DNA of 64,000 nt from Maribacter litoralis (GTDB lineage: Bacteria > Bacteroidota > Bacteroidia > Flavobacteriales > Flavobacteriaceae). The notes under the pieces were generated by a model that saw only the letters and a list, made by a program, of their open reading frames with translations, did not search any database and had not been told where the DNA came from. Location of the stretch: NCBI RefSeq assembly GCF_003075045.1, contig NZ_QCZD01000001.1, positions 992,001 through 1,056,000 on the forward strand. Direction: 5' to 3'. Positions 33,949-42,477 of this stretch are shown here, in pieces; position 1 is the stretch's first letter; the number at the start of each line of letters is the position of its first letter. The position numbers and the translations under genes are program-made.

Positions 33949-35256
33949 ATGTCAAAGACCGATAAAACACCTATAGTATCAAGAAAAACCTTGTTACCTT
34001 TTATTTTAATTACTTCTTTATTTGCGCTTTGGGGCTTTGCCAATGCGGTTACCGACCCTATGGTACAAGCCTTTAAAAAAGTGTTGGAACTCTCTAATTC
34101 TCAAGCGGCATGGGTACAAATGGCCTTTTATGGCGGTTATTTTTGTATGGCATTACCGGCAGCTTTGTTCGTTAGAAAATATTCTTATAAAGTAGGTGTG
34201 CTAATTGGCTTGGCACTGTACGCAGTGGGGGCGTTATTATTCTACCCGGCAGCTATCACTGAGCAATTTTGGTTCTTTTGCCTAGGGCTTTATATCTTAA
34301 CCTTCGGACTCGCTTTTTTAGAAACTACTGCCAATCCGTATATACTGGCAATGGGCGACGCTAAAACGGCCACGCAACGATTGAATTTGGCACAAGCCTT
34401 TAATCCTATCGGTCTGTTATTAGGACTTTTGGTTGCGCAGCAGTTTGTTCTTAAAAATTTACAATCAGATGATATAGAAAATTACAGTGCTTTATCCGAA
34501 GCGAAAAAATCACTGATCAGAACATCAGACTTAATGGTAATCAGAGATCCCTATGTTGTTTTAGGATTGGTTATTTTGGCTATTTTGGTATTGATCGCCG
34601 TTAGCAAAATGCCGCAATCTAAAGGTGATGGGGCTATACCTAGCTTAAGCCATACCTTTAATTCGTTGAAAAAAAATAGAAAATATGTTTTTGGTGTGGT
34701 ATCACAAATATTCTATGTTGGTGCGCAAATCATGTGCTGGACATATATTTACCAATACGCAGAGGCTATTGGTATGGATAGTGAAACTGCTGCCAATTAT
34801 CAAATTGTAGCCTTCATATTGTTTCTGGTCGGTAGGGTTATTGGAACGTATCTTTTAAGATTTATATCTTCTGGAAAGCTTTTGTTATTGTACGCCTGTG
34901 CCGCCATTATCGCCTCTTTAGGCACCATGTTCTTAATAGGATCAATAGGACTTTATTGCCTTGTTGCCCTATCATTATGCATGTCTGTAATGTTCCCGAC
35001 TATTTATGGTATTGCATTGGAGAATTTGGAAGAAGAAGAATCAAAAATTGGTGCAGCAGGTCTGGTTATGGCCATTGTTGGTGGCGCCTTAATGCCCGGG
35101 CTGCAAGGAAAAATTATTGATATAGGCGGATTTGGAGTGAATGACACCCAAATATTAGGGTTATCTGAAGTTAACTTTTCCTTTATATTACCATTGATGT
35201 GTTTTGTAGTCATTGCTTTTTATGGTCTAATGACCAATAAACATTACGAGAATTAA
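33949..35256 (+). CDS. fucP: FucP-type L-fucose:proton symporter, copy 2
   Basis: A 435-residue major facilitator with about 12 hydrophobic segments and the FucP signatures FALWGFANAVTDPMVQAF at the start and TFGLAFLETTANPYILA around residue 122. The two FucP copies align over their whole length and share MCWTY-x-YQYAE and SVMFPTIYGIALE. The main differences are a short loop near residue 180 and the central cytoplasmic loop. It imports L-fucose across the inner membrane. The next start is one base after its stop. Confidence 0.9.
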   Translation: MSKTDKTPIVSRKTLLPFILITSLFALWGFANAVTDPMVQAFKKVLELSNSQAAWVQMAFYGGYFCMALPAALFVRKYSYKVGVLIGLALYAVGALLFYPAAITEQFWFFCLGLYILTFGLAFLETTANPYILAMGDAKTATQRLNLAQAFNPIGLLLGLLVAQQFVLKNLQSDDIENYSALSEAKKSLIRTSDLMVIRDPYVVLGLVILAILVLIAVSKMPQSKGDGAIPSLSHTFNSLKKNRKYVFGVVSQIFYVGAQIMCWTYIYQYAEAIGMDSETAANYQIVAFILFLVGRVIGTYLLRFISSGKLLLLYACAAIIASLGTMFLIGSIGLYCLVALSLCMSVMFPTIYGIALENLEEEESKIGAAGLVMAIVGGALMPGLQGKIIDIGGFGVNDTQILGLSEVNFSFILPLMCFVVIAFYGLMTNKHYEN

Positions 35257-35257
35257 C

Positions 35258-35593
35258 ATGGAAAACCAAAAACATTGTTTCGCCTTAGATTTAAAGAACG
35301 ATAAGGCACTGATCAACGAATATATCGAGCATCATAAAAATGTGTGGCCAGAAATTATTGAAAGTATAAAAGGTTCTCACATAGAAAATTTAGATATTTA
35401 TCTCGTAGAAAACAGGCTTTTTATGATTATGGAAACCAACCCATTATTCTCTTTTGACAAAAAGCAACAAGCTGATGAAAACAATGCCAAGGTGCAGGAA
35501 TGGGAAACCTTAATGTGGAAATATCAACAAGCTATACCAAACTCAAAACCAGGAGAAAAATGGCGATTAATGAACAAAATATTTGAATTATGA
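35258..35593 (+). CDS. L-rhamnose mutarotase-family protein (L-fucose mutarotase role), copy 2
   Basis: A 111-residue RhaM-family anomerase: CFALDLKNDKALINEY at the N-terminus, the IYLVENRLFMIMET strand and C-terminal WEKLMW-like and WRLMNKIFEL segments. It speeds interconversion of L-fucose anomers for the dehydrogenase. Classical FucU-type mutarotases are absent here. It is sandwiched between FucP (one base) and the lactate dehydrogenase (four-base overlap), so it is tightly co-expressed. Confidence 0.86.
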   Translation: MENQKHCFALDLKNDKALINEYIEHHKNVWPEIIESIKGSHIENLDIYLVENRLFMIMETNPLFSFDKKQQADENNAKVQEWETLMWKYQQAIPNSKPGEKWRLMNKIFEL

Positions 35594-36756
35594 GTAAAGC
35601 CAAAATTGCCATCAACAACAATTACCCTTCAGTTACCGATTTAAGAAATAAGGCCAAGAAAAAAATCCCAAAATTCGCTTTCGAATATTTGGATGGTGGC
35701 TGTAATGAAGATGTTAACCTTATAAAAAATACCAGTGATATCAGAAAGGTGGAACTGTCTCCCAGCTATTTAAGTAAGCATACCGGTTCTGATATGAAAA
35801 CCGAGCTTTTTGGACATACGTACGACGCCCCTTTTGGTATAGCTCCCGTTGGTCTACAAGGGTTAATGTGGCCCAATGCTCCAGAAATCTTGGCAAAAGC
35901 GGCATTTGAACACAACGTTCCTTTTATTTTAAGTACGGTATCTACAAGTAGTATTGAAAGAATAGCTGAAATTACAGAGGGGCAAGCTTGGTTTCAATTA
36001 TATCACCCTACTGAAAATAGGTTACGTGACGATATGATACAAAGAGCTGCACAAGCAGAGTGTCCTGTTCTGGTTATTTTATCCGACGTGCCCACATTTG
36101 GATTTAGACCAAGGGATATTAGAAATGGATTGGCCATGCCGCCAAAAATGAGTGTAAAGAATATTCTTCAAATTTTAGGAAAGCCAGAATGGGCAGTGAA
36201 AACCTTAATTCATGGTCAACCAAACTTTGAAACCCTAAAACCATACATGCCCAAAAACCTAGATTTAAAACAACTAGGAAAGTTCATGGACCAGACCTTT
36301 ACCGGTAGATTGAACGAGGAGAAAATAAAACCTATTCGCGATATGTGGAAAGGAAAATTGGTGCTAAAAGGTGTTGCTTCTGAAATGGATGCAGAGAAAG
36401 CAATTCGTTTAGGTGTAGATGGCATTATTGTCTCGAATCACGGCGGAAGACAGTTAGATGCCGGTGAGTCTACCATCAGACCACTAACGCGCATTGCCGA
36501 AAAGTATGGCGACCAAATAAAAGTAATGATGGACAGTGGTTTACGCTCTGGCCCCGATATTGCTAGAACAATGGCTTCTGGAGCAGAATTCACCTTCTTA
36601 GGTCGTTCTTTTATGTATGGAGTGGCTGCATTGGGAAATACTGGTGGAAATCATACTATATCATTATTGAAAACTGAACTACAACAGGTTATGGAGCAAG
36701 TATGCTGTGAGAACACGACGGACTTCCCTAATCATCTCATCAAGAAAATTTATTAA
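35590..36756 (+). CDS. lldD: FMN-dependent L-lactate dehydrogenase (alpha-hydroxy-acid dehydrogenase)
   Basis: A 388-residue member of the FMN-dependent alpha-hydroxy-acid dehydrogenase family: AFEYLDGGCNEDVNL near the start, FGIAPVGLQGLMWP, the phosphate-binding MMDSGLRSGPDI strand, and the catalytic histidine in VSNHGGRQLDAG. It oxidises L-lactate to pyruvate, passing electrons to the respiratory chain. Its presence at the end of the fucose operon is logical because the diketo acid hydrolase releases one L-lactate per fucose. It overlaps the mutarotase gene by four bases and ends just before a long hairpin. Confidence 0.9.
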   Translation: MSKAKIAINNNYPSVTDLRNKAKKKIPKFAFEYLDGGCNEDVNLIKNTSDIRKVELSPSYLSKHTGSDMKTELFGHTYDAPFGIAPVGLQGLMWPNAPEILAKAAFEHNVPFILSTVSTSSIERIAEITEGQAWFQLYHPTENRLRDDMIQRAAQAECPVLVILSDVPTFGFRPRDIRNGLAMPPKMSVKNILQILGKPEWAVKTLIHGQPNFETLKPYMPKNLDLKQLGKFMDQTFTGRLNEEKIKPIRDMWKGKLVLKGVASEMDAEKAIRLGVDGIIVSNHGGRQLDAGESTIRPLTRIAEKYGDQIKVMMDSGLRSGPDIARTMASGAEFTFLGRSFMYGVAALGNTGGNHTISLLKTELQQVMEQVCCENTTDFPNHLIKKIY

Positions 36757-36760
36757 AAAA

Positions 36761-36817
36761 CGGATGATTATTTTACGTTGATAAGCACTAATACTTATTC
36801 TGTAAAATTATCATCCG
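36761..36817. terminator. Long hairpin between convergent operons
   Basis: The 16-base arms at 36761-36776 and 36802-36817 are complementary except for one position, and an inner ATAAG/CTTAT pairing extends the stem. A-rich sequence lies on the left, so the minus-strand transcript gets a T-run. It lies between stops at 36756 (plus) and 36841 (minus) and probably terminates both. Confidence 0.7.
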
Positions 36818-36840
36818 CAAAATTTACTCTTCTATTTTTA

Positions 36841-38049
36841 CTACTTCACTTTAACTTCTAAAGGAGCATTTACTTTTTTAGAGAATTGTTTCAAGTAGTT
36901 GTTCCACTCTTCTTTGGTGCTGAATTGTTTGCTTTTTTTCCAGCCAAACCCTGTATAATAAACAGCTTCACCATTTGCTACCTTTACCTGTGCATACAAA
37001 TTACTTAGATCCTTGGCATCGGTAACATATTCATCATACCCTAACATAGCATTCGAAGGCACTACAATTCCTGTTCCCAATTCAGAACCAAAATAAGGCT
37101 CCCAATAACTGACCCAACCATGTTCTACCTCGGTAGATATTTCACCATCTTTCTCATGCAGTGTAAGACCAACGGATATTGTTTCTGAGCCTTCCACCTC
37201 AACCCTATATTTAGATAGGTTGCTTCCTCGATCCAGTGAAATAAATTTCTTTTCAGTTATAGTTATATCTCCTGCTTTCCAAGGTGCATAGCTAATCCAA
37301 AAACTGGTTCTTAACGGTCCGGTTTCAATGGTTTTGTAATCGGTAAAATTTCTAGAAAATTGATATGAGGTATCTACTTTAACAGCAATTCCCCCTACTC
37401 CTCTACTGGTTCCAACATGAAAATTATCGAGCCCTTCGCCATCATCTTCATGATACGATCCATCTGTTTCCAATTCCTTCTTATACCATTTATTGATAAT
37501 AGGGTAATCCACTCTTTTTAACCATGCATCCATTCCGCTTGAAAGTGTGCCTCCAGGAATACTATCCTCTATCATTTTTTGTGCTACAGGACCATATGTT
37601 CTAAAAGCCACCCTATCATTTTCCCAAGCATAATCATCTGTACGCTCTGGTACAAATCTTGAATAACACGTTGGTATTTCTTCAGATGGAGCTTCGGCAT
37701 CCTTTAATGTTATTGTAAAGGTTTTACTTGAATTCGCTCCTATTTCTGGCTGAAATAAAAGTACATCATGTGTACCATCTCCATCAACATCACTTAATTG
37801 TGATACCAGTTCTGCAGTACTACCAGCTTCACTAATCTTGTACGATTTTCCAGATATTAACTTTAAAGATTCGTTAGACTGCAATAGTGCCAAATCAATT
37901 TCAACGGTCTCTAAAGAACGGTCAATATCCAAACTATTTAAAACTTCTATTTCTAACGATGTATTACCCGAACACCCTGCTAAGAACAAGGTAACAATTG
38001 CCGCACAATACTTTAAATGAATCTGGTTTATCATACTATTATTTTTCAT
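36841..38049 (-). CDS. DUF4861-family lipoprotein
   Basis: About 402 residues. The start is uncertain: ATGs at 38064, 38049 and 38034 all precede the lipobox (LFLAGC). I use 38049 (MKNNSMINQ), which overlaps the kduD stop slightly; 38034 would avoid overlap. The body matches DUF4861: DDYAWENDRVAFRTYGP, LSSGMDAWLKRVDYPIINKWY, the GEGLDNFHVGTSRGVGG loop and ISYAPWKAGD. No activity is established that I can cite. The family is commonly found beside uronate genes, as here (KduD and KduI directly upstream), which suggests work on an acidic oligosaccharide in the periplasm. Confidence 0.8.
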   Translation of the reverse strand: MKNNSMINQIHLKYCAAIVTLFLAGCSGNTSLEIEVLNSLDIDRSLETVEIDLALLQSNESLKLISGKSYKISEAGSTAELVSQLSDVDGDGTHDVLLFQPEIGANSSKTFTITLKDAEAPSEEIPTCYSRFVPERTDDYAWENDRVAFRTYGPVAQKMIEDSIPGGTLSSGMDAWLKRVDYPIINKWYKKELETDGSYHEDDGEGLDNFHVGTSRGVGGIAVKVDTSYQFSRNFTDYKTIETGPLRTSFWISYAPWKAGDITITEKKFISLDRGSNLSKYRVEVEGSETISVGLTLHEKDGEISTEVEHGWVSYWEPYFGSELGTGIVVPSNAMLGYDEYVTDAKDLSNLYAQVKVANGEAVYYTGFGWKKSKQFSTKEEWNNYLKQFSKKVNAPLEVKVK

Positions 38050-38833
38050 TACTTGGTTTACCAATGGTTGCTAAAATTCCACCATCAACATACAAAATAT
38101 GTCCATTCACGAAATCACTTGCCTTAGACGATAAAAATACCGCCGCACCTGCCAAATCATCTGGATCGCCCCATTTTGCCGCCGGTGTTCTGTTCACAAT
38201 AAATTCATTGAAGGGGTGCCCCTCTACTCGTATAGGTGCGGTTTGACTTGTGGCAAAATAACCCGGACCAATACCATTGACCTGTATATTGTGTTTAGCC
38301 CATTCTGTGGCCATATTCTGTGTCAACATCTTTAATCCACCTTTTGCAGCGGCATAAGCACCTACGGTATTTCTACCTAATTCACTCATCATAGAGCAAA
38401 TATTGATGATCTTTCCCTGTTTTCTTGCAATCATGTTTTTTACCACATGTTTTGATACAATAAACGGACTCACTAAATCTACATTGACCACTTCCTTAAA
38501 GTCTTCCACTTCCATATCTTCCAATGGCGTTCTTTTAATAATGCCCGCATTATTAACAAGAATATCAATTGCGCCTACTTTAGCTTGTATATCGTTTACG
38601 GCTTTAATAACTGCTTCTTCATCTGTAACATTGAATTTGAAACCATATGCATCAATGCCCAAGGACTTGTAAAATGCTACGGCATCGTCAATTTTAGCTT
38701 GTGATGAATTTCCATTCACTATTAACTTTGCCCCAGCAAGACCTAATCCTTTTGCCATTGCCATACCTAAACCATGGGTACTGCCGGTTACAAGAGCAAC
38801 TTTACCTTTTAAATTAAATAGTTCCGTAGACAT
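38039..38833 (-). CDS. kduD: KduD: 2-dehydro-3-deoxy-D-gluconate 5-dehydrogenase (SDR)
   Basis: A 264-residue SDR: LFNLKGKVALVTGSTHGLG at the N-terminus, NNAGIIKR around residue 90, NICSMMSELG with the catalytic serine, and YAAAK near residue 160. The sequence around NNAGIIKRTPLEDM and the C-terminal LYVDGGILATIG are typical of KduD. It reduces 2,5-diketo-3-deoxygluconate to KDG in the cytoplasm. The kduI gene ends only 4 bases upstream, and together they process unsaturated uronate released by polysaccharide lyases. Confidence 0.88.
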   Translation of the reverse strand: MSTELFNLKGKVALVTGSTHGLGMAMAKGLGLAGAKLIVNGNSSQAKIDDAVAFYKSLGIDAYGFKFNVTDEEAVIKAVNDIQAKVGAIDILVNNAGIIKRTPLEDMEVEDFKEVVNVDLVSPFIVSKHVVKNMIARKQGKIINICSMMSELGRNTVGAYAAAKGGLKMLTQNMATEWAKHNIQVNGIGPGYFATSQTAPIRVEGHPFNEFIVNRTPAAKWGDPDDLAGAAVFLSSKASDFVNGHILYVDGGILATIGKPSNEK

Positions 38834-38837
38834 AATT

Positions 38838-39677
38838 TTATTTTAATTCTGTTATTGCAGCAACATCCATATCACTGTAGTCTAAATTTTCACCTGCCAT
38901 ACCCCATATAAAGGTATAGTTCGACGTTCCTGATCCACAGTGAATAGACCATGGTGGTGAAATTACCGCTTGGTGATTGTGCATCCATATATGTCTGGTT
39001 TCCTGTGGTTGCCCCATAAAATGACACACTGCCTGCCCTTCTGGTACATCTAAATAAAAATAAACTTCCATTCTACGATCGTGAACGTGTGCTGGCATGG
39101 TGTTCCAAACACTTCCGGTTTTCAACTTGGTCATTCCCATCTGTAATTGACATGTAGTAACTACCCCGCCAATGATCATTTGGCTTACCGTTCTATGATT
39201 TGCTGTCTCCAAAGAACCCAATTCTAGTTTATTAGCTTCTTCTAAGCTTACTTTTTTCGTAGGATAGTTGGTATGTGCCGGTGCCGAATTGATATAGAAT
39301 TTAGCCGGTTTTTTAGGGGCGTCACTTTTAAAAACGACTTCTTTTGCTCCCATACCAATATACAAAGCATCTTTATGTCCTAAGCTATATGTTGTACCAT
39401 CTACCTCAACTGCACCCGATTCTCCTACATTAATAATACCCATTTCTCTTCTCTCCAAGAAAAACTCAGCCTTTAAAGGATCAATGGTTTCCAGTTTTAA
39501 ATTAGATTGAGGCACAGCAGAACCAGCTATATAGCGATCGTAATGCGTGTAAGTTAAATTGATTTCTCCCTCTTTCATAAGGTCGTCAATTAAAAACTCA
39601 TCTCTTAACGCTGTGGTGTCGTATTTTTTAACCGCCTCTGGATTAGAAGCATATCTCGTATTATAAGTTGTAGACAT
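38838..39677 (-). CDS. kduI: KduI: 5-keto-4-deoxyuronate isomerase
   Basis: A 279-residue cupin-fold isomerase of the usual KduI length. Recognisable segments are TRYASNPEAVKKYDT at the start, FFLERREMGIINVG, LGHKDALYIGMG, and the metal-site region MPAHVHDRRMEVYFYLD with HHQ/H ligands downstream (RHIWMHNHQAVISPPWSIHCGSGTSNY). It isomerises 5-keto-4-deoxyuronate to 2,5-diketo-3-deoxygluconate for KduD. Its presence implies that unsaturated uronic acids are released from the polysaccharide by a lyase; the heparinase-type protein at 59705 is the best candidate in the window. Confidence 0.93.
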   Translation of the reverse strand: MSTTYNTRYASNPEAVKKYDTTALRDEFLIDDLMKEGEINLTYTHYDRYIAGSAVPQSNLKLETIDPLKAEFFLERREMGIINVGESGAVEVDGTTYSLGHKDALYIGMGAKEVVFKSDAPKKPAKFYINSAPAHTNYPTKKVSLEEANKLELGSLETANHRTVSQMIIGGVVTTCQLQMGMTKLKTGSVWNTMPAHVHDRRMEVYFYLDVPEGQAVCHFMGQPQETRHIWMHNHQAVISPPWSIHCGSGTSNYTFIWGMAGENLDYSDMDVAAITELK

Positions 39678-39692
39678 TTAATTATATTTTAA

Positions 39693-40442
39693 TTATTGTT
39701 TTAATCTGTACACTTTAAAATTATCTATTGTCATGTGATTTTTCACCGTTCTAAACCCGAAATGACCTTTCATGTATGGGTCGGCATCATAAAAATCGAT
39801 CATTTTTACTCCGTTTCTGTAATATTGAACCACATTATCAAAGGCAATGATTCTAATATGATAGGTTGTATTCGGTTCCAGTAAAAACTCAGATTTGGTG
39901 AAATCATGTTCTTTCAACAGTGGGCGTTCTCCATTACCTACATATCTTCTAAATCTCGTTTTACTATTATCATGCCCACCTACACCCATATAATACAGAC
40001 GCAGACCATCATAGTTTGTAAACTTGCCATGTCTGCCTGTGGAATTTTTGAACAAATCATTGGGATGTTCCATATCCGTAGCCATCCAAAAACAGTTCAT
40101 ATCAGATACTCGGTCATTTTCACCTCCGTCAGATATGATATAAGTATCGTATTCTATCATTATGGGTCCGGATAGTTCTTTTTTAAACCAAATCGTACAG
40201 CCTGAAACATCATCAATTTCAAGCTTATTATTTCTGATTTCAGAAATACCGCCTGGCATTTGCTCAACTTTCCATGAGCTTAAATCATCATTGAAATCAT
40301 CTTGATAGAGCAAGGTTGATTTTACACTTAAGGTATCATTTAATGAGACTACTTTCGATGTTTGGGCACAACCGTAATTGACCAAAAGGACCAAGAACAC
40401 TATCGATACCCCATTAAAATATTTATTGTTCCGTAAACTCAT
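39693..40442 (-). CDS. Exported lipoprotein with DUF6250-like (concanavalin-like) domain
   Basis: About 249 residues from the ATG at 40442, which gives a compact lipobox (VNYGC); an upstream in-frame ATG at 40478 would put 12 extra residues ahead of it. The body is beta-rich: YQDDFNDDLSSWKVEQMPGG, IEYDTYIISDGG, MNCFWMATDMEHP, GRHGKFTNYDGLRLYYMGVGG, and a closing GHFGFRTVKNHMTIDNFKVY. This pattern fits a concanavalin-like jelly roll and I assign it to DUF6250-type proteins from memory. Activity is unknown; carbohydrate binding or cleavage is plausible. It is first in the unit with kduI, kduD and DUF4861. Confidence 0.65.
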   Translation of the reverse strand: MSLRNNKYFNGVSIVFLVLLVNYGCAQTSKVVSLNDTLSVKSTLLYQDDFNDDLSSWKVEQMPGGISEIRNNKLEIDDVSGCTIWFKKELSGPIMIEYDTYIISDGGENDRVSDMNCFWMATDMEHPNDLFKNSTGRHGKFTNYDGLRLYYMGVGGHDNSKTRFRRYVGNGERPLLKEHDFTKSEFLLEPNTTYHIRIIAFDNVVQYYRNGVKMIDFYDADPYMKGHFGFRTVKNHMTIDNFKVYRLKQ

Positions 40443-40515
40443 GTAACTCTTATAATTTGGTTTAGCGATATAATGCAATATGGGAATTTAGCCGCCATAT
40501 AAATATAACTCATCG

Positions 40516-40537
40516 TTCATAATTGATAAATTATGAA
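40516..40537. promoter_or_regulatory. 9-bp perfect inverted repeat before the kduID unit
   Basis: TTCATAATT (40516-40524) and AATTATGAA (40529-40537) flank GATA. It lies 74 bases before the start of the first gene of the unit, in a 133-base gap. It could be an operator or a small hairpin; no T-run follows on either strand. Confidence 0.35.
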
Positions 40538-40575
40538 TCACGATAAATTTAACCCCTTATAACCAGTGTATTAAC

Positions 40576-42423
40576 CTAATCTATTTTCTCTAGGCTCACA
40601 AAATATGCTCCCAATGTTTCTTCGTTCTCTAAAGTGAACCAGGTTTGCAAATCGGCTTCCCCCTCGGTTAAATCCACCTTAAATTCAGCATATTCCTGTG
40701 TAGGATCCACCTCAATTTCACTGTCCGTACCCTGTACTTTTACTCTTGCTTTCTTGATGGGCAAAGATTTTCCGGGTTTACTGGCAGAAACACTGGTTCC
40801 TTCTTTTGCAGGTCTAATAGCTGCTTTAGCATTTAAAGCTAAATGCGTTTCTTCGGGCCATCTACGTAATTTTACAGCATAGGTACCTGGTTGGTCAACA
40901 TGTATTGCCCAATACCCATTATCCATATAACCTGTTCTAATATGTCTTTGGTGCCACGGACTATCGCCTTGCGTATGCCAGTCATGACAATATAATTTCG
41001 TAGGATTTTCATTTTCATTACCCACATAAATTCTTGGTAAATCATCATACCTAGGTAGCAAATCTTGCCACCACTGATTATAAGCTTCTTTAAACTCCGC
41101 CATTTTCTCAGGATGTTTTGAGGCTATATTTTTACGTTGTTCTGGATCTGTTTCCAAATTATATAACTCGGTACTATCTACCAATCGCCATTTACCCTGC
41201 ATTAAAGAAGTTCTTCGCCATGGTTCTGGGTTTTCAGTACGTTGAGAATTAGTAATAACAATTCGCTCTTTAAAATCTTCACTTTCGCCATTGATCAAAG
41301 GCAGCAAACTTTTTCCATCAAAAGATATAGCTGTATCTACTTCTAGATCGCACATTTCTACCAAGGTAGGCAATACATCAAAATGTGCCGTTAGCTCATC
41401 AATATCTTTACCAACTGTAATTCCACCATTCTTCCAATGAATAAATAAAGGAACTCGGTGCCCGCCTTCATACTTACTTGCCTTCACACCACGCATACCT
41501 GCATTATATCCTTTTTTAATAAAACCATCCAATCGATGCCCTTCCGTTCTTGCTCCTTGAGCCGTACCGTTATCTGTGGTAAAGATCAGAATGGTATTGT
41601 CCATAAGTTCTGAGGTTTCCAAATAGTCTACAAGCTTCCCTACATTCTCATCTATATTGGCGATCATGCCATAAAAAGCAGGTAAGGGAATATCCTCATT
41701 ATCCTTATACAGTTCTATATATTTATCAGCTACAAAATATGGGGAATGTGCCGTATTTGTAGGCAGATAGCAAAAGAATGGTTTGTCCTTATTTTTTTCA
41801 ATATGCTTAATGGCTTCATTGAACCAGATATCAGTACTATAACCTTCAAATCTTTTTAGCTCTCCATTATGCACATACATATCATCAAAATAGTCATTAT
41901 CCCAATAATCCATGGTTTGCTCCATACCGCCACCACCGTGAGAAAGCACTTCATCGAAGCCATTATCTTGTGGTCTAAACGGATAGTTATCGCCTAAATG
42001 CCATTTTCCGAATATTGAGGTGGTATAGCCGTTTTCCTTAAATATTTCAGCCATAGTTGTTTCACGCTCCAACAATAAAGATCTACCGTTTATAGTATGC
42101 CATACTCCTGTTCTATTTGCATTATGACCCGTTAGCAATGCTGCCCTTGTTGGTGCACAGGTGGGGTTTACATGATAATCTGTAAACCGGGCACTTGTTG
42201 CATGCAGCTTATCTATGTTAGGCGTTTTTATATACGGATTACCCAATGCCGCTATATCTCCATACCCTTGATCATCTACCAATATTAAAATAACATTCGG
42301 CTTTGCTTCTTTCTCTGTCGTGATATCCTTCTTTTCTTCACATGAAAAAAATAGCATTGTTATAGATCCTATAAAAAATGTAAATATTCTATTCGAACGC
42401 TTAAGTATTGATTGTAAAAACAT
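40576..42423 (-). CDS. S1-family sulfatase with C-terminal accessory region, lipoprotein
   Basis: A 615-residue sulfatase. Lipobox LFFSC (Cys28), metal strand ILVDDQGYGD, FGly motif CAPTR (Cys89; Thr replaces the common Ser), GKWHLGDNYPFRPQD and a distal FTTDNGTAQG motif. The last ~130 residues repeat the extra beta-rich region seen in the sulfatase at 22039 (here DWHTQGDSPWHQRHIRTG onward). The two therefore form a paralogous pair on separate transcripts. It is exported and membrane-anchored. Specificity unknown. Confidence 0.9.
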   Translation of the reverse strand: MFLQSILKRSNRIFTFFIGSITMLFFSCEEKKDITTEKEAKPNVILILVDDQGYGDIAALGNPYIKTPNIDKLHATSARFTDYHVNPTCAPTRAALLTGHNANRTGVWHTINGRSLLLERETTMAEIFKENGYTTSIFGKWHLGDNYPFRPQDNGFDEVLSHGGGGMEQTMDYWDNDYFDDMYVHNGELKRFEGYSTDIWFNEAIKHIEKNKDKPFFCYLPTNTAHSPYFVADKYIELYKDNEDIPLPAFYGMIANIDENVGKLVDYLETSELMDNTILIFTTDNGTAQGARTEGHRLDGFIKKGYNAGMRGVKASKYEGGHRVPLFIHWKNGGITVGKDIDELTAHFDVLPTLVEMCDLEVDTAISFDGKSLLPLINGESEDFKERIVITNSQRTENPEPWRRTSLMQGKWRLVDSTELYNLETDPEQRKNIASKHPEKMAEFKEAYNQWWQDLLPRYDDLPRIYVGNENENPTKLYCHDWHTQGDSPWHQRHIRTGYMDNGYWAIHVDQPGTYAVKLRRWPEETHLALNAKAAIRPAKEGTSVSASKPGKSLPIKKARVKVQGTDSEIEVDPTQEYAEFKVDLTEGEADLQTWFTLENEETLGAYFVSLEKID

Positions 42424-42477
42424 AGATTAATAAGTGTTTCTATTCTTTAATTTATTTTTCGAATGGATAAACCAATT

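Noticed and set aside
29292..36756. L-rhamnose rather than L-fucose as substrate of this operon
   Set aside because: The two pathways share most enzyme families, including the RhaM-type mutarotase, but the dehydratase carries the N-terminal loop and segments of L-fuconate dehydratase, and the transporter is FucP-type rather than RhaT-type.
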